From positions 1-64,000 of the forward strand of contig JADFZJ010000009.1 in NCBI GenBank assembly GCA_015232555.1: a stretch of 64,000 bases of DNA. Direction: 5' to 3'. The stretch comes from Desulfamplus sp. GTDB taxonomy: Bacteria > Desulfobacterota > Desulfobacteria > Desulfobacterales > Desulfobacteraceae. Below the pieces are notes generated by a model. That model worked only from the letters and a program-made list of their open reading frames with translations, was not told the origin of the DNA and did no database searches. Position numbers and translations under genes: made by a program. Position 1 is the first letter of the stretch, and each line of letters opens with the position of its first letter. Below are positions 13,141 through 22,933 of this stretch, piece after piece.

Positions 13141-15990
13141 TCACGCCACCAGCACCTCATTCATCTCATTTATGATTAAATCCATACGCTCTCCAAACAA
13201 CTGATACATCTTGCCCAGCCCTCCATGTGAGTCAAACGGTGCCATATCCAAATCATCACGCTCAAAGTGAAACGAACTGCTGATATGGTCAGAGATCATT
13301 CTCAACCAGTTCATCTGCTCTTCATTGAATTTCTCTCCAGCACCTGCGTGAACCTTGAAAATCCACTCCTGAAAGTTTTTTCTAACAGTGCTGTGATATG
13401 GTGTAAGCTCTTGATCAAGACCTGTAACCCGCCGAATCAGTGCAACCAATGCTGTAAGTTCGTTCAGCGGTGATTCTTTGATTTCATCAAGAGCCTGATA
13501 AGCTTTCCAGACATTCAACGGTGCAAGGCGTGGTTTGTCTGATTTTAGTTTATCCATAACATCTCTTATCATCTTAAAAGTTATATCTCTTCTTCTGTGC
13601 GGCTGATCGTAGTAGATGGTCAAAGCCTCTAATTCATCTTTGTGCTGTTCAAAATAATCCTTCAACTCCTGAATCAGGCTGATTGCGTTCTCCTTGGAAT
13701 CCTGCTGCCACTCTGATTTTATTATCTCATCAAGATTTTCATGGTCAATTGTCTGCTCTTTTTCTCGTCTGATGGTGTCTAAAAGTTCGACAATCTCACC
13801 TGTAAAGAGATCGCCGGCTTCGACACAAAGCTCTGACTGTGCTGTTTGTCTTACTTCGTCAGTAATATCTGAGCCTGATTGTTCTGCCAACTTTGATGCC
13901 CGTTCTTCAACATAATCAGCATCAATGCAGTTGAGCAGAGTTTTAGTAATGTCGGTCAGGGGTTTTCCTGTGGTCTCCCTGATTTTGTCCTGCTCTTTTT
14001 GAGTCAACTGCTTGTCCATTCGTGCTAATCTTCCGGCTAAAGATGAGATTGCATCTTCGTCACCCGCACCCATCATAATTCCCATCATCAGGTCTTTGAG
14101 TGGGACTGAGGGCTTTGTAATCAACGGCTGACTTGATGTTTTCAGGGATTTGGTTACGCCGATTGCATCAACAATAACGTAGTGGGTTTTGGCGTATCGT
14201 GCTGATGGGGTAACTCGTTTGAGATCATCAAACCCGAGGGTGCGTGTTCCGCGTCCTTTCATCTGTTCAAAGTAGTTACGGCTTTTGACATCACGCATGA
14301 ATAAGAGACACTCAAGCGGTTTAACATCAGTGCCAGTTGCAATCATATCAACAGTTACAGCAATTCTTGGATAAAATTCATTGCGGAAACTTGAAAGTAG
14401 AGTGTCAGGGTCTTCGCCTTTTTGAACAAGTTTGCCCTGTTTATCAACAATATCTTGTGAAGCCTTGTAGGTGATTTTTTTGCAAAATTGGTTGCTCTCT
14501 CCAAATTCTTCACGCACAGTACGGATAATGTCGTCAGCGTGGCTGTCTGTCTTTGCAAAAACCAGTGTTTTGGGGATTTCTGTTCTCTCTGGAAATATTA
14601 TCGGCAGCTTCTCTTTAAATTCACGGATAACAGTGCGAATTTGATCAGGATTTACAATATCCCTGTCAAGCTGACGTGCGGAATACTCCTCATCTTCATC
14701 CTGCTCTTCCCAGCGTCTTTTGCGGGTCATTCGCTCCCGTTTTTCGACCAGCTTGCCTTTTTCGATTGTTGCACCTTTTTCTGTTATCAAAGTTCCGATA
14801 AGGTAAATCTCATTGCCCACATTCACGCCATCAGCAACAGCTTTTTCATGGCTGTAGTCTGACACCACATTCTTCTTGAAAAAGCCGTATGTGCGGTTGT
14901 CAGGAGTTGCCGTAAGTCCTATAAGAAAAGCGTCAAAGTAATCAAGCACCTGCTGCCAGAGATTGTAGATGGAGCGGTGGCATTCGTCTATAAAGATCAC
15001 GTCAAAAAAATCAGGGGTTATTTTGTCGTTGTAAACCACAGGAAGTGGCTCTTTTCTTGAGATATATTTTTCAGCAGGGTTTATCTCTTCCTGAGATTCG
15101 TCCAGTTCTTCGCCTTTCAGGATTGAGTAGAGACGCTGAATTGTGCAAACGACCACCTGACTTGTTTTTGCAATATTTGGGCTTGTTGGACGCTGGACAG
15201 TGTAAAGCTCTGTAAATTTTCGGTTATCGTCAAACGGAGTATATGCCATCATCTCCTGTTCTGCCTGCTTGCCAAGATTTTTAGTATCAACAAGAAACAG
15301 CACTCTTCTTGCTCGTGCGTATTTTAGCAGACGATAGATGGATGTAATGGCTGTGTAGGTCTTGCCTGCACCTGTTGCCATCTGGATTAGTGCCTTTGGT
15401 CTGCCCTGTTTTAACGAAGCCTCTAAATTGGTGATAGCTATCTGTTGACACTCTCGCAGATTTAGTTGAGTTGCTGCCATTGTTTGAGGGGAAAGGTTTT
15501 CAGGAACAACTTTAATGGGATTAAACTCTGGTATATCTTGAATACGTGAGCGAAGAGAGGGAATTTTAATTTTTCGTGCAAGCTCTTCAGGTCGGTGAAA
15601 GGTAAATATTTCTCTGGCACGGGGTTTTGGGTCTCTGCGATCAGTGAACCATGTTACAACGCCTGTGCTTTCATACAGAAATGGTAATGGTTTTGGATTG
15701 TTTATCCATTTGAGTTTTGCGTTGCTGTATCCTGTAGTCTGCTCTTCTACAGCATTCAGGTGAAAGCCTTCATCTGCCTTTTTAGCCTCAATCACGCCAA
15801 CTGGCTTTTTATCGACAAAGAGCATGTAGTCAGCAGGTCCAACATCAGTCTGATATTCTCGAACAGCAACGCCTCTTGATGCTGAAAAGTTGATTTTGTT
15901 CTTATGCTGCACCGTCCAGCCAGCTTGAACAAGGAGGTTGTCGATTTTGTCGCGGGCTTTCTGTTCTGGATTCTGGTTTGTAGGTGGCAT
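13141..15990 (-). CDS. hsdR: Type I restriction enzyme endonuclease/translocase subunit HsdR
   Basis: A 949-residue motor and nuclease subunit. The N-terminal nuclease domain shows GPADYMLF with Asp54 and VIEAKK with Glu68-Lys70 (PD-(D/E)XK). The superfamily 2 helicase follows: Walker A ATGAGKT at 205-211, DECH box near 337 (IFIDECHRS), LTATP near 360, then the second RecA domain with MKGRGTRTLGFDDL near 590. The C-terminal region of about 250 residues contacts HsdM/HsdS. It resembles EcoEI-type enzymes. It is the first gene of the locus in transcription order, preceded by a palindromic repeat at 16033-16109. All motifs are present, so it is probably active. Confidence 0.95.
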   Translation of the reverse strand: MPPTNQNPEQKARDKIDNLLVQAGWTVQHKNKINFSASRGVAVREYQTDVGPADYMLFVDKKPVGVIEAKKADEGFHLNAVEEQTTGYSNAKLKWINNPKPLPFLYESTGVVTWFTDRRDPKPRAREIFTFHRPEELARKIKIPSLRSRIQDIPEFNPIKVVPENLSPQTMAATQLNLRECQQIAITNLEASLKQGRPKALIQMATGAGKTYTAITSIYRLLKYARARRVLFLVDTKNLGKQAEQEMMAYTPFDDNRKFTELYTVQRPTSPNIAKTSQVVVCTIQRLYSILKGEELDESQEEINPAEKYISRKEPLPVVYNDKITPDFFDVIFIDECHRSIYNLWQQVLDYFDAFLIGLTATPDNRTYGFFKKNVVSDYSHEKAVADGVNVGNEIYLIGTLITEKGATIEKGKLVEKRERMTRKRRWEEQDEDEEYSARQLDRDIVNPDQIRTVIREFKEKLPIIFPERTEIPKTLVFAKTDSHADDIIRTVREEFGESNQFCKKITYKASQDIVDKQGKLVQKGEDPDTLLSSFRNEFYPRIAVTVDMIATGTDVKPLECLLFMRDVKSRNYFEQMKGRGTRTLGFDDLKRVTPSARYAKTHYVIVDAIGVTKSLKTSSQPLITKPSVPLKDLMMGIMMGAGDEDAISSLAGRLARMDKQLTQKEQDKIRETTGKPLTDITKTLLNCIDADYVEERASKLAEQSGSDITDEVRQTAQSELCVEAGDLFTGEIVELLDTIRREKEQTIDHENLDEIIKSEWQQDSKENAISLIQELKDYFEQHKDELEALTIYYDQPHRRRDITFKMIRDVMDKLKSDKPRLAPLNVWKAYQALDEIKESPLNELTALVALIRRVTGLDQELTPYHSTVRKNFQEWIFKVHAGAGEKFNEEQMNWLRMISDHISSSFHFERDDLDMAPFDSHGGLGKMYQLFGERMDLIINEMNEVLVA

Positions 15991-16032
15991 ATTCTTTCAA
16001 GTGGACTCTTTTATAATTATACTGTTCAAGGT

Positions 16033-16109
16033 CATAAATTGAGTTTTATCTAAACTGTAGAGACGCACGGCTATGCGTCTCTACTTAGAATAAAAAAGTT
16101 CAATTCATG
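16033..16109. repeat. 77-bp imperfect palindrome, MITE/REP-like
   Basis: The centre is a perfect 11-bp stem, GTAGAGACGCA / TGCGTCTCTAC, with loop CGGCTA (16057-16084). Outer arms, starting CATAAATTGAGTTTTAT on the left, pair imperfectly with TAAAAAAGTTCAATTCATG on the right, so the whole 77 bp forms one inverted repeat. No coding capacity. It separates hsdR from the P-type ATPase gene. The core AAACTGTAGAGA is seen again in the hairpin at 40329-40375. Confidence 0.7.
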
Positions 16110-16160
16110 CCAGCTTAGAGTATAGTTGAGGCTGTTAAGTCATGGAATTACAAACGCTTA

Positions 16161-18929
16161 TCAACTCTTGTGTAATATGTTGTGCATGATAAATTTTCTC
16201 AAGAGATCAAGAGGGATAATCAGAAGTGCAAGTCCGATTATCAGAAGCCACTCATTGAAGACAAGTCCGTAAGTTCTTAGTATAACTCCGCCAAGGTAGG
16301 TCATTATAACCTGTATTACAAGAATGGAGGACATAACCTTTACAAACCCCATATTCTGGGTAATGTGCTCAAACAGTTTCATGGTCTCTGTTCTTGCGTT
16401 CAATCCGTTCAATATGCTTATAAATACAAAGAACGAGAAAAATCCAGTGTATAGGTACATATCGTGCTTTCCATCAGGTCCAAATCGGAAAAAGTCTGCT
16501 ATCCAGCCTGATGTTAGGAAAAATATACTCAATGAAGATATAAAGATACCGCCCATCAAAATAGAACTCCACATGTCAGGAGAGACAATCTTTTCGTCAC
16601 GCCGTTTAGGAGGCTCGTTCATATATCGTCTGAGGGCTGGCTCTCCTCCAAATGCAAGAGCTGCAAGCGTATCCATTACAAGGTTGACCCAGAGCATCTG
16701 TGTAATTGTAAGAGGTTGAACAAGTCCAATTAGAGGACCTATAAACGAGATAAGAACGGCACTGACATTTATCGACAACTGGAATATAATAAACTTTCGG
16801 ATACTCTTGAAAATTGTTCGTCCGTATAGAACAGCCTTTTCAATTGAGATAAAATTATCGTCAAGAATAACAATATCACCAGCCTCTTTGGCAACCTCTG
16901 TACCACTGCCCATTGCAAAACCTACATCAGATTTTTTGAGTGCTGGTGCGTCATTTACGCCGTCACCTGTCATTCCAACAACAAGGTTAAGCTCTTGAGC
17001 AACTTTTACTAAACGGCTCTTATCTGTGGGCAACGCCCTTGCAATAACCCTGACTTTAGGAAGTAGTTTTTTAAGCTCATCATCTGATATTGTTTGAAGC
17101 TCCTCAGATGTCAAAATAACATCATCATCGCTTTGCATAAGACCAGACTCCTTTGCAATTGCAATAGCTGTCTCTCGTCTGTCTCCTGTAATCATAACAA
17201 CCTGAATACCAGCACCTTGAACCTCTTTTATTGCAGATACAGCTTCTGGTCTGACATCATCACGTATTCCGACAATACCAACAAGAGTCATATTGGAAAA
17301 GGTTTTATTCTCTTCAAGAGGCTCGTTAGATGTAGCAAGGGCAATAACTCTTATTGCTCTTGCTGCAAGCTCATTCATGGTGTTATCAAGTTTAGCTATA
17401 TCAGATTTGGCAAGCTCTCGTATCTCGCCGTTGTGACCATAATATCGAGTGCATTTTTCGATAATTTTTTCAGGAGCACCTTTAATCAGGGTTACGTTCT
17501 CAGACTCTTGAGCGTCATTTTGAGATTTAATGTAAGATGGCAAAGCATTTGTGCCAGTAGAACGAACTTCAGTTGCAGAATATTTTTTATCGCTGCTAAA
17601 AGGGAGGGTAAACACCTTCTCCATCCTATAATCAACGCTTTCGCCCATATTGATAAATCCAACTAATGCCCTTTCAGTTGCATTGCCTCCAATAATCTTT
17701 GTTACACCACCCTCGTCAGAAAAAAGTGCATTGGTATTATGGGCAATTGAGATATGTAGAAGCTCTTTGAGTTCTGCCATAATCTCATCAAATTTGTTAA
17801 ACGGCTGATTTTCACCACTTATAAATGTGATAACCTCAAGCTGACCTTTGGTGATTGTGCCTGTTTTGTCAGAAAATAGAATGTTCAAACTTCCTGAGGT
17901 CTCAATTCCCACAAGTTTTCTCACCAAAATATTGTCGTTGAGCATCTTTCTCATGTTAAGAGATAGAACCATTGCAATCATCATCGGGAGCCCCTCTGGC
18001 ACTGCAACAACAATAATAATTACAGCAAGAATTACAGCATTTACAATATCGTTGACAGGATTTTGCCAAACTCCAACATACTCAATGATTCTTGCCATAT
18101 TAAAGCCATTTTCAAGGATAATTTTCTTGAAGATAAATGCTACTGCAATCAAGGCACCTCCGATATATCCAAATAGACTTATGGAATCTGCAAGATCACT
18201 AAGTTTTACCTTTAACGGGCTTTCTCGGTCTTCGGTCTGCATCTCAAGAGCAAGTTTGCCGTATTGGGAGGTGTCCCCAACCCTTTTGGCAACCATTACA
18301 GCTTCACCTGAACAGACAACAGTTCCGCGAAAGAGTTTGTGCGGATCAAGAAAATCGATCTCTTTGTCAAAATCAGGATCATAGTCGGTAATCTGCTTGT
18401 CGCTCTTATAAAAAGGGGAATCAGTAGAGGGTTTTAACTTCTTTGCCTCTGCTGACTCTCCATTCAAGGTCGCCTGATCTACCTTCATATTACCGCTGTA
18501 GATAATGCCATCTGCTGGAATTTTATCTCCAGACTGTAGCAATATAAAATCGCCCACAACAATATCGTCAATATATATTTCAGTGACGTTTCCATCTCTG
18601 AACACCTTGCACTTGATTTTTGACGCATCTTCCTGCAACTGCTGAAAGGTTGCCTCATTTTTGTGTTCTGACCATGTGCCTACAAGGGTTGCAAGCAGAA
18701 CAGCAACCGCAATTCCAAAAGATTCATACCAGTGAGCCTTGCCAAGAAAGACAAAAACAACATTAATCGCAAGTGCTACTAAAAGTATTTTGATAATTGG
18801 ATCATCAAAATTTCCTTTATACTTGTCCCAGAAACTCTCAACTTCCTGTTTTGTCAACTGGTTTGAACCGTAGCTCTCTCTTGATTCAAGAACAGCCGAT
18901 GATGATAATCCTAAAATTTTTTTATCCAT
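16161..18929 (-). CDS. P-type cation ATPase, Ca2+-type (P2)
   Basis: A 922-residue P2-type ATPase expected to move Ca2+ (or another divalent cation) out across the inner membrane. Seen: PEGLP at 311-315 in M4, the phosphorylated Asp354 in SDKTGTIT, a KGAPE nucleotide-domain motif, MITGDRRETA and the hinge GDGVNDAP. The four C-terminal membrane helices close the protein, as in plasma-membrane-type Ca pumps, which it resembles in the VVAVPEGLPMMIAMVLSLN stretch. The actuator-loop TGES reads NGES (156-159). No calmodulin-type tail is evident. It is monocistronic, with an upstream YdcZ-type gene ending beyond it. Substrate is inferred from family only. Confidence 0.9.
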   Translation of the reverse strand: MDKKILGLSSSAVLESRESYGSNQLTKQEVESFWDKYKGNFDDPIIKILLVALAINVVFVFLGKAHWYESFGIAVAVLLATLVGTWSEHKNEATFQQLQEDASKIKCKVFRDGNVTEIYIDDIVVGDFILLQSGDKIPADGIIYSGNMKVDQATLNGESAEAKKLKPSTDSPFYKSDKQITDYDPDFDKEIDFLDPHKLFRGTVVCSGEAVMVAKRVGDTSQYGKLALEMQTEDRESPLKVKLSDLADSISLFGYIGGALIAVAFIFKKIILENGFNMARIIEYVGVWQNPVNDIVNAVILAVIIIVVAVPEGLPMMIAMVLSLNMRKMLNDNILVRKLVGIETSGSLNILFSDKTGTITKGQLEVITFISGENQPFNKFDEIMAELKELLHISIAHNTNALFSDEGGVTKIIGGNATERALVGFINMGESVDYRMEKVFTLPFSSDKKYSATEVRSTGTNALPSYIKSQNDAQESENVTLIKGAPEKIIEKCTRYYGHNGEIRELAKSDIAKLDNTMNELAARAIRVIALATSNEPLEENKTFSNMTLVGIVGIRDDVRPEAVSAIKEVQGAGIQVVMITGDRRETAIAIAKESGLMQSDDDVILTSEELQTISDDELKKLLPKVRVIARALPTDKSRLVKVAQELNLVVGMTGDGVNDAPALKKSDVGFAMGSGTEVAKEAGDIVILDDNFISIEKAVLYGRTIFKSIRKFIIFQLSINVSAVLISFIGPLIGLVQPLTITQMLWVNLVMDTLAALAFGGEPALRRYMNEPPKRRDEKIVSPDMWSSILMGGIFISSLSIFFLTSGWIADFFRFGPDGKHDMYLYTGFFSFFVFISILNGLNARTETMKLFEHITQNMGFVKVMSSILVIQVIMTYLGGVILRTYGLVFNEWLLIIGLALLIIPLDLLRKFIMHNILHKS

Positions 18930-18978
18930 TAGTTCTCCGTTAGTTGTTTAATATCAATAGTTTAGATAGTTAATAAAT

Positions 18979-19416
18979 TCATTTAATTACAAGCCATATA
19001 CCAAACATCATAACACCTATTCCACATATACGAGATGGTGTCAGAAGGCGAATATCTGCTCCAAGAAGCCCAAAATGGTCAATCAATGCAGCAGATATAA
19101 ACTGTGCAGCCACTAAAAGAGTTGATGCGGGCACAAGCCCAAGCCGCGGAGTTACAAAGCCGATTGATCCAACAATAACAAGTCCTACTATACCGCTTGA
19201 GAGTGCATACAGAGGCACAGTGTTAAAAGCAGATAAATTGCCACCTCGCAATAAAAGCATAATCAGCCCGACACAAAGCCCACCGCCGCCGTAAGTGATA
19301 AATACGCTCTCAATAGTTCCGATATTTTTATCTAAAACCCCCATAAATTGTGCCTGTATTGTTACAAAAGCCCCTCCAATAACTGCTACAAAAATGAAAA
19401 AAATTGTATTAGACAA
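18979..19416 (-). CDS. DMT superfamily transporter, YdcZ (DUF606) type
   Basis: A 145-residue membrane protein with four to five hydrophobic helices. The opening IFVAVIGGAFVTIQAQFMGVL and the later PASTLLVAAQFISAALIDHFG with PSRICGIGVMMFGIWL are the pattern of the YdcZ/DUF606 family, half-size members of the drug/metabolite transporter superfamily that work as dimers. Substrate is unknown. The start codon is TTG at 19416 with AAAGGAG about seven bases upstream. It lies 49 bp upstream of the ATPase start on the same strand and could be co-transcribed with it. Confidence 0.85.
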   Translation of the reverse strand: MSNTIFFIFVAVIGGAFVTIQAQFMGVLDKNIGTIESVFITYGGGGLCVGLIMLLLRGGNLSAFNTVPLYALSSGIVGLVIVGSIGFVTPRLGLVPASTLLVAAQFISAALIDHFGLLGADIRLLTPSRICGIGVMMFGIWLVIK

Positions 19417-19465
19417 TATAATACTCCTTTATCTTTAAATTAGTTCTTTTACCTATAGGTTAGAA

Positions 19466-21343
19466 TCAATCAGCCATTTTAAAACGCTCATCAATTATAG
19501 TTACTGGTTTAAAAGATTTGCCATCTTTGATTGCTTTTTTAGTCTCATCATAAACACTTTTATCAAACCAGAAGAGTCCTCCTGCTGTAGAGCCAAACGG
19601 ATCAAATAGGCCTTCAGATTTTCTTGTACCATGATTTTCAGGTAATTTTATCCATCTCCAATAACCTTCACGAATATATGGAACCATAAATGTTGGCACA
19701 AAGGATGCCTGTTTATGAATAAGCTCTTGAATCTTTATAGAAAGGTCAATTCTCTCTTTTGACTCAAGGCTTGCCCTGTATTGGTCTATCAATTTATCAA
19801 TTTCAGGGTTGTCTGTGTTGGTGATATTGTTTGTCTGTACTTTATGGGCATTATCTGAGTGCCACCCTTCCCAATATGACGGTCTTAAGCCCGTACTCCA
19901 GCCCATCCACGCTACATCATGTTTTTTCTCAAGAAATTTTTTAAATGCTGCTGTTCCATCTAAAAGTTGAAGTCTAAGCTCAACACCAGCTTTAAGAGCC
20001 TCCTCCTTTAAAACAACAAGTCTTGGAGTGTGTTCGTCAAAGCTGTAAGTTACCTCTACAGAAAATCGCATCTTATCCTTCTGCCAAATTCCATCGCTGC
20101 CACGCTTCCAGCCAGCATCCGTCATAAGTATTTCAACTTGTTCGATACTAAATGCTCTTGCCTTTATACTGCTGTTTGTATACGCACCATATCCGATATA
20201 TGCCTGATCAAGTCTTACATAGTCGCCTCTAAGCACATTGTCGATAACCTTCTGCACATTCATGGCATGAGCAAATGCAACTCTCACCCGTTTGTCAGCA
20301 AAAATATCCTTATCCTCATTGAGCCACATACCAGAAGCCGATCGTTGAGTATCGTTGAAAAACCAAATTTTCTCCACATATCCTTTATTAAAAACATCTA
20401 TATTTGCTCTTTCATACCAGTAATTTGGCATTGTCAAAGCAAATGTATCAATATCTCCCTTTTTAAAATACTCCCACAACATGTTAAAGTCTCTGACCAC
20501 ATTGAAGTTGACTCTATCAACATTAAATCTATTCTTAAAATATCTTAGATTTTCCCCCCACCAGTTCTCTTTACGCTTAAAATTTACATATTTGCCTTTT
20601 TTGAAATCATCTATCTGATAAGGTCCAGTATTGGGTACAATCTTCCAGTTGTAATCTTTTACAAAATCTTTATTCAAAGTTCCAAAAAAATGGCGGGGAG
20701 TTGGAGAGATACCAACAATCATATAGAGATCAGGCTGTGCTTTGGTGCTTGTAACAGCAAGTGTATGGTCATCATAAACAGTTACAGACTCAATCTCTTT
20801 GGTGTAGTAATCGTTATACCAAGGGGCGATGATATGTTCAGATCGCATAAACTCCAAAGTATATGCAAAATCATAAGAAGTTACTGGAACCCCGTCTGAC
20901 CATGTTGCAGCTTTATTGAGCTTAAAATACATTGTCCGTTTATCCTTATCAAATGCCCAGTGGGTGGCAATCTCTGGAATAATATTCTCTGTATTAGGAT
21001 GAATATTTATAAGGGATAGGTGATTATCAAGAATTGCACTTCTGAAACTTCCATTTGAATCTGGACCAACAGTGCGGAAAGTCATTGGAAAACTTAATAT
21101 TGCAGAGCGAAGTGTTCCGCCTTTTACTGCATTAGGAGATGCAAACAGGGGGTCTATGTCATTAGTTACCCATTCTATCCCCTCTGGTAAAGCTGCTTTA
21201 ACCTTATCTTGAGTGAGAGCAGAGCTGGCGGGAATAAAACAGAGAACAAAAAAAAAGGATATTATAAATACTGCTGTAATTACTTTGGGATATGGTATTA
21301 AACTGTCTATTAAAATCAGATAAAAATTTTTTCTATTTTTCAT
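19466..21343 (-). CDS. Extracellular solute-binding protein family 5, YejA-like
   Basis: A 625-residue periplasmic peptide/nickel-type binding protein. A long N-terminal hydrophobic segment (about residues 18-42, ending PASSA) serves as signal peptide. The body begins DIDPLFASPNAVKGGTLR and contains TWSDGVPVTSYDFAYTLE, characteristic of family 5; the length and the LNEDKDIFADKRVRVAFAHAMN segment fit the YejA subgroup, which in E. coli feeds the YejBEF microcin C/peptide transporter. No permease or ATPase gene is next to it, so partners are elsewhere. It is followed upstream by the EcsC gene with no gap (stop of EcsC at 21345), suggesting one transcript. Confidence 0.88.
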   Translation of the reverse strand: MKNRKNFYLILIDSLIPYPKVITAVFIISFFFVLCFIPASSALTQDKVKAALPEGIEWVTNDIDPLFASPNAVKGGTLRSAILSFPMTFRTVGPDSNGSFRSAILDNHLSLINIHPNTENIIPEIATHWAFDKDKRTMYFKLNKAATWSDGVPVTSYDFAYTLEFMRSEHIIAPWYNDYYTKEIESVTVYDDHTLAVTSTKAQPDLYMIVGISPTPRHFFGTLNKDFVKDYNWKIVPNTGPYQIDDFKKGKYVNFKRKENWWGENLRYFKNRFNVDRVNFNVVRDFNMLWEYFKKGDIDTFALTMPNYWYERANIDVFNKGYVEKIWFFNDTQRSASGMWLNEDKDIFADKRVRVAFAHAMNVQKVIDNVLRGDYVRLDQAYIGYGAYTNSSIKARAFSIEQVEILMTDAGWKRGSDGIWQKDKMRFSVEVTYSFDEHTPRLVVLKEEALKAGVELRLQLLDGTAAFKKFLEKKHDVAWMGWSTGLRPSYWEGWHSDNAHKVQTNNITNTDNPEIDKLIDQYRASLESKERIDLSIKIQELIHKQASFVPTFMVPYIREGYWRWIKLPENHGTRKSEGLFDPFGSTAGGLFWFDKSVYDETKKAIKDGKSFKPVTIIDERFKMAD

Positions 21344-21344
21344 A

Positions 21345-22148
21345 TTATTTTCTCCAAATATCTTTTGATGGTTCTAAAATCTGATATGTACTTTTAACCA
21401 TCTCATTTCCATATTTTCTCTCAAGCCTTCTTACTGTAAAGTGTCCCCTTGCCATATCCTGAAAATGATCAATAAACAGGGTATTTATGATAGCCCCTGC
21501 TGCTGCTCCAATTGCTGGAATAGCCTGAGAGACAACTTTTTCTGACACCTGAATGCTGAACCTTTCTGAAATCTGGATAATGAAACGCACAAGAGCAGGG
21601 CTGCCCTCTACCAACCCTTTTTCTGCAATATATTCAGTAGCTTTTGCCAATGAAGAGGCTAATGCCGCTCGTGCAGCAAAGTATGCAGATTCGTGATTAT
21701 CATCTATATCTGTTCTTCCGCCAAATGCAAACACCTCCATGCAGGCAAGCTGGGCTTCAGTTGATGTGATAAGCTCACCCTCACTTCTTGCAATATCTAC
21801 AATAGAGCGAAGCATTATTGTTGTTGATATTGGAAGTTCAATAGTAAGTCCAGCTAAACCAAAAAATCCGCCAACACCTCCTGTTACTCCGACAGCAATT
21901 TTATGCAGCATGTTAGAGGATTTTATACACGGTTGATTATTGAGAGTATTAACTGCTGTAGCAACTGCTTTAGAAAGGGCAGAATGGGTAATTACACCTA
22001 CCTTATCTTTCCAAGTTTCAGGCAGCATGGCAAAACTTTTTTCAATCGGAGTACCAAAGAAATCGGTCAGTTTCGCAGCAAATCCAGGATTTTCTAAAAG
22101 CCATTTGGCTTTTTCTAAATCACAAATATCATTAGAATCAAGAATCAT
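21345..22148 (-). CDS. EcsC family protein
   Basis: A 267-residue protein with the EcsC domain over most of its length. The Gly-rich hydrophobic core GGVGGFFGLAGLTIELPIST, the SEGELIT segment and the paired glycines near AIPAIGAAAGAIIN are typical. Function is unknown in general; EcsC was first named from an ABC-transporter operon in Bacillus, which makes its adjacency to a solute-binding protein worth noting, though EcsC-like proteins occur in many contexts. Two hydrophobic stretches suggest membrane association. Its stop lies one base from the start of the YejA-like gene, so the two are coupled. Confidence 0.82.
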   Translation of the reverse strand: MILDSNDICDLEKAKWLLENPGFAAKLTDFFGTPIEKSFAMLPETWKDKVGVITHSALSKAVATAVNTLNNQPCIKSSNMLHKIAVGVTGGVGGFFGLAGLTIELPISTTIMLRSIVDIARSEGELITSTEAQLACMEVFAFGGRTDIDDNHESAYFAARAALASSLAKATEYIAEKGLVEGSPALVRFIIQISERFSIQVSEKVVSQAIPAIGAAAGAIINTLFIDHFQDMARGHFTVRRLERKYGNEMVKSTYQILEPSKDIWRK

Positions 22149-22234
22149 ATTACCTCTCTTGCTATTTAGTATCTATTGAAAAGACAAATCACAAATATTT
22201 TATACCTTGTTGTCTATTTTAAAAGTTGCATAAA

Positions 22235-22888
22235 TCAAAGAAGTTTTATTGCCATTTTTGACCAAAGCTCTAAATTAAACTGAGTGCATCTATCTGTTAA
22301 AAGAGATTCTGTTTTAACCCACTGAAAATCTACAAGCTCCTCTCCAGCAACAAAATCGTCACAAGAGCCAGCCTCTATTTTAAAGACAACGCCAAAATGA
22401 ACCTTGCCAACATCAGTCAGCTCCTCATTAATGATTCCCATAAACTCAGGCTTAAAAGAGTATTCAGGCTTAGAAATAATCTCTTCGTTAAATTCCCGAA
22501 TCATGCCTGAATAAAGTATCTGTTTAAAATTTGCTTTTGAATTTATCGTCAAATCTGCTTTTGAATCTTCAATATTACTTAAACTTATATCTAAAGGATT
22601 TATATGTCCTCCAATCCCGATTGACCATAAGCCATGAAGGCGGCTTTCACTCCCTTTTCTTCTATAGATAGCTGTAATATTTCCATTATCAGATTGAATG
22701 ACAATATATGGGATAATCTGCTTAAATGAGCTGTCTTTCTCTGCAACTGGACGATCAAGCCAGTAATAGGCAAAATCAGGCGATAAAAAAGCGGAAAAAA
22801 AGATATCTTCCCCCATTTTTATAGATGATTCATCTTTTAACCATTTACTTGGAATATCTGCTCGCTTTATACAAAGGACTTTTTCCAT
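22235..22888 (-). CDS. Nudix hydrolase-like protein
   Basis: A 217-residue protein with a Nudix box spread over residues 92-140: GIGGHINP, then a ~35-residue insertion, then GMIREFNEEI, matching the G...x..REUxEE core. The long insertion in the box resembles nucleotide-phosphoesterase Nudix proteins found in phage and bacteria rather than MutT. The N-terminal 60 residues are a separate strand-rich segment that often accompanies these forms. The substrate would be a nucleoside diphosphate linked to something else; which one cannot be told. It lies between EcsC and GDPD genes on the same strand with 45-85 bp gaps. Confidence 0.75.
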   Translation of the reverse strand: MEKVLCIKRADIPSKWLKDESSIKMGEDIFFSAFLSPDFAYYWLDRPVAEKDSSFKQIIPYIVIQSDNGNITAIYRRKGSESRLHGLWSIGIGGHINPLDISLSNIEDSKADLTINSKANFKQILYSGMIREFNEEIISKPEYSFKPEFMGIINEELTDVGKVHFGVVFKIEAGSCDDFVAGEELVDFQWVKTESLLTDRCTQFNLELWSKMAIKLL

Positions 22889-22933
22889 AAAAACAATATT
22901 TTCCTTAAAGTTATAAAATAGTTCAGAAACAGA

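Noticed and set aside
17094-17666. 190-codon plus-strand frame
   Set aside because: Antisense shadow of the P-type ATPase.
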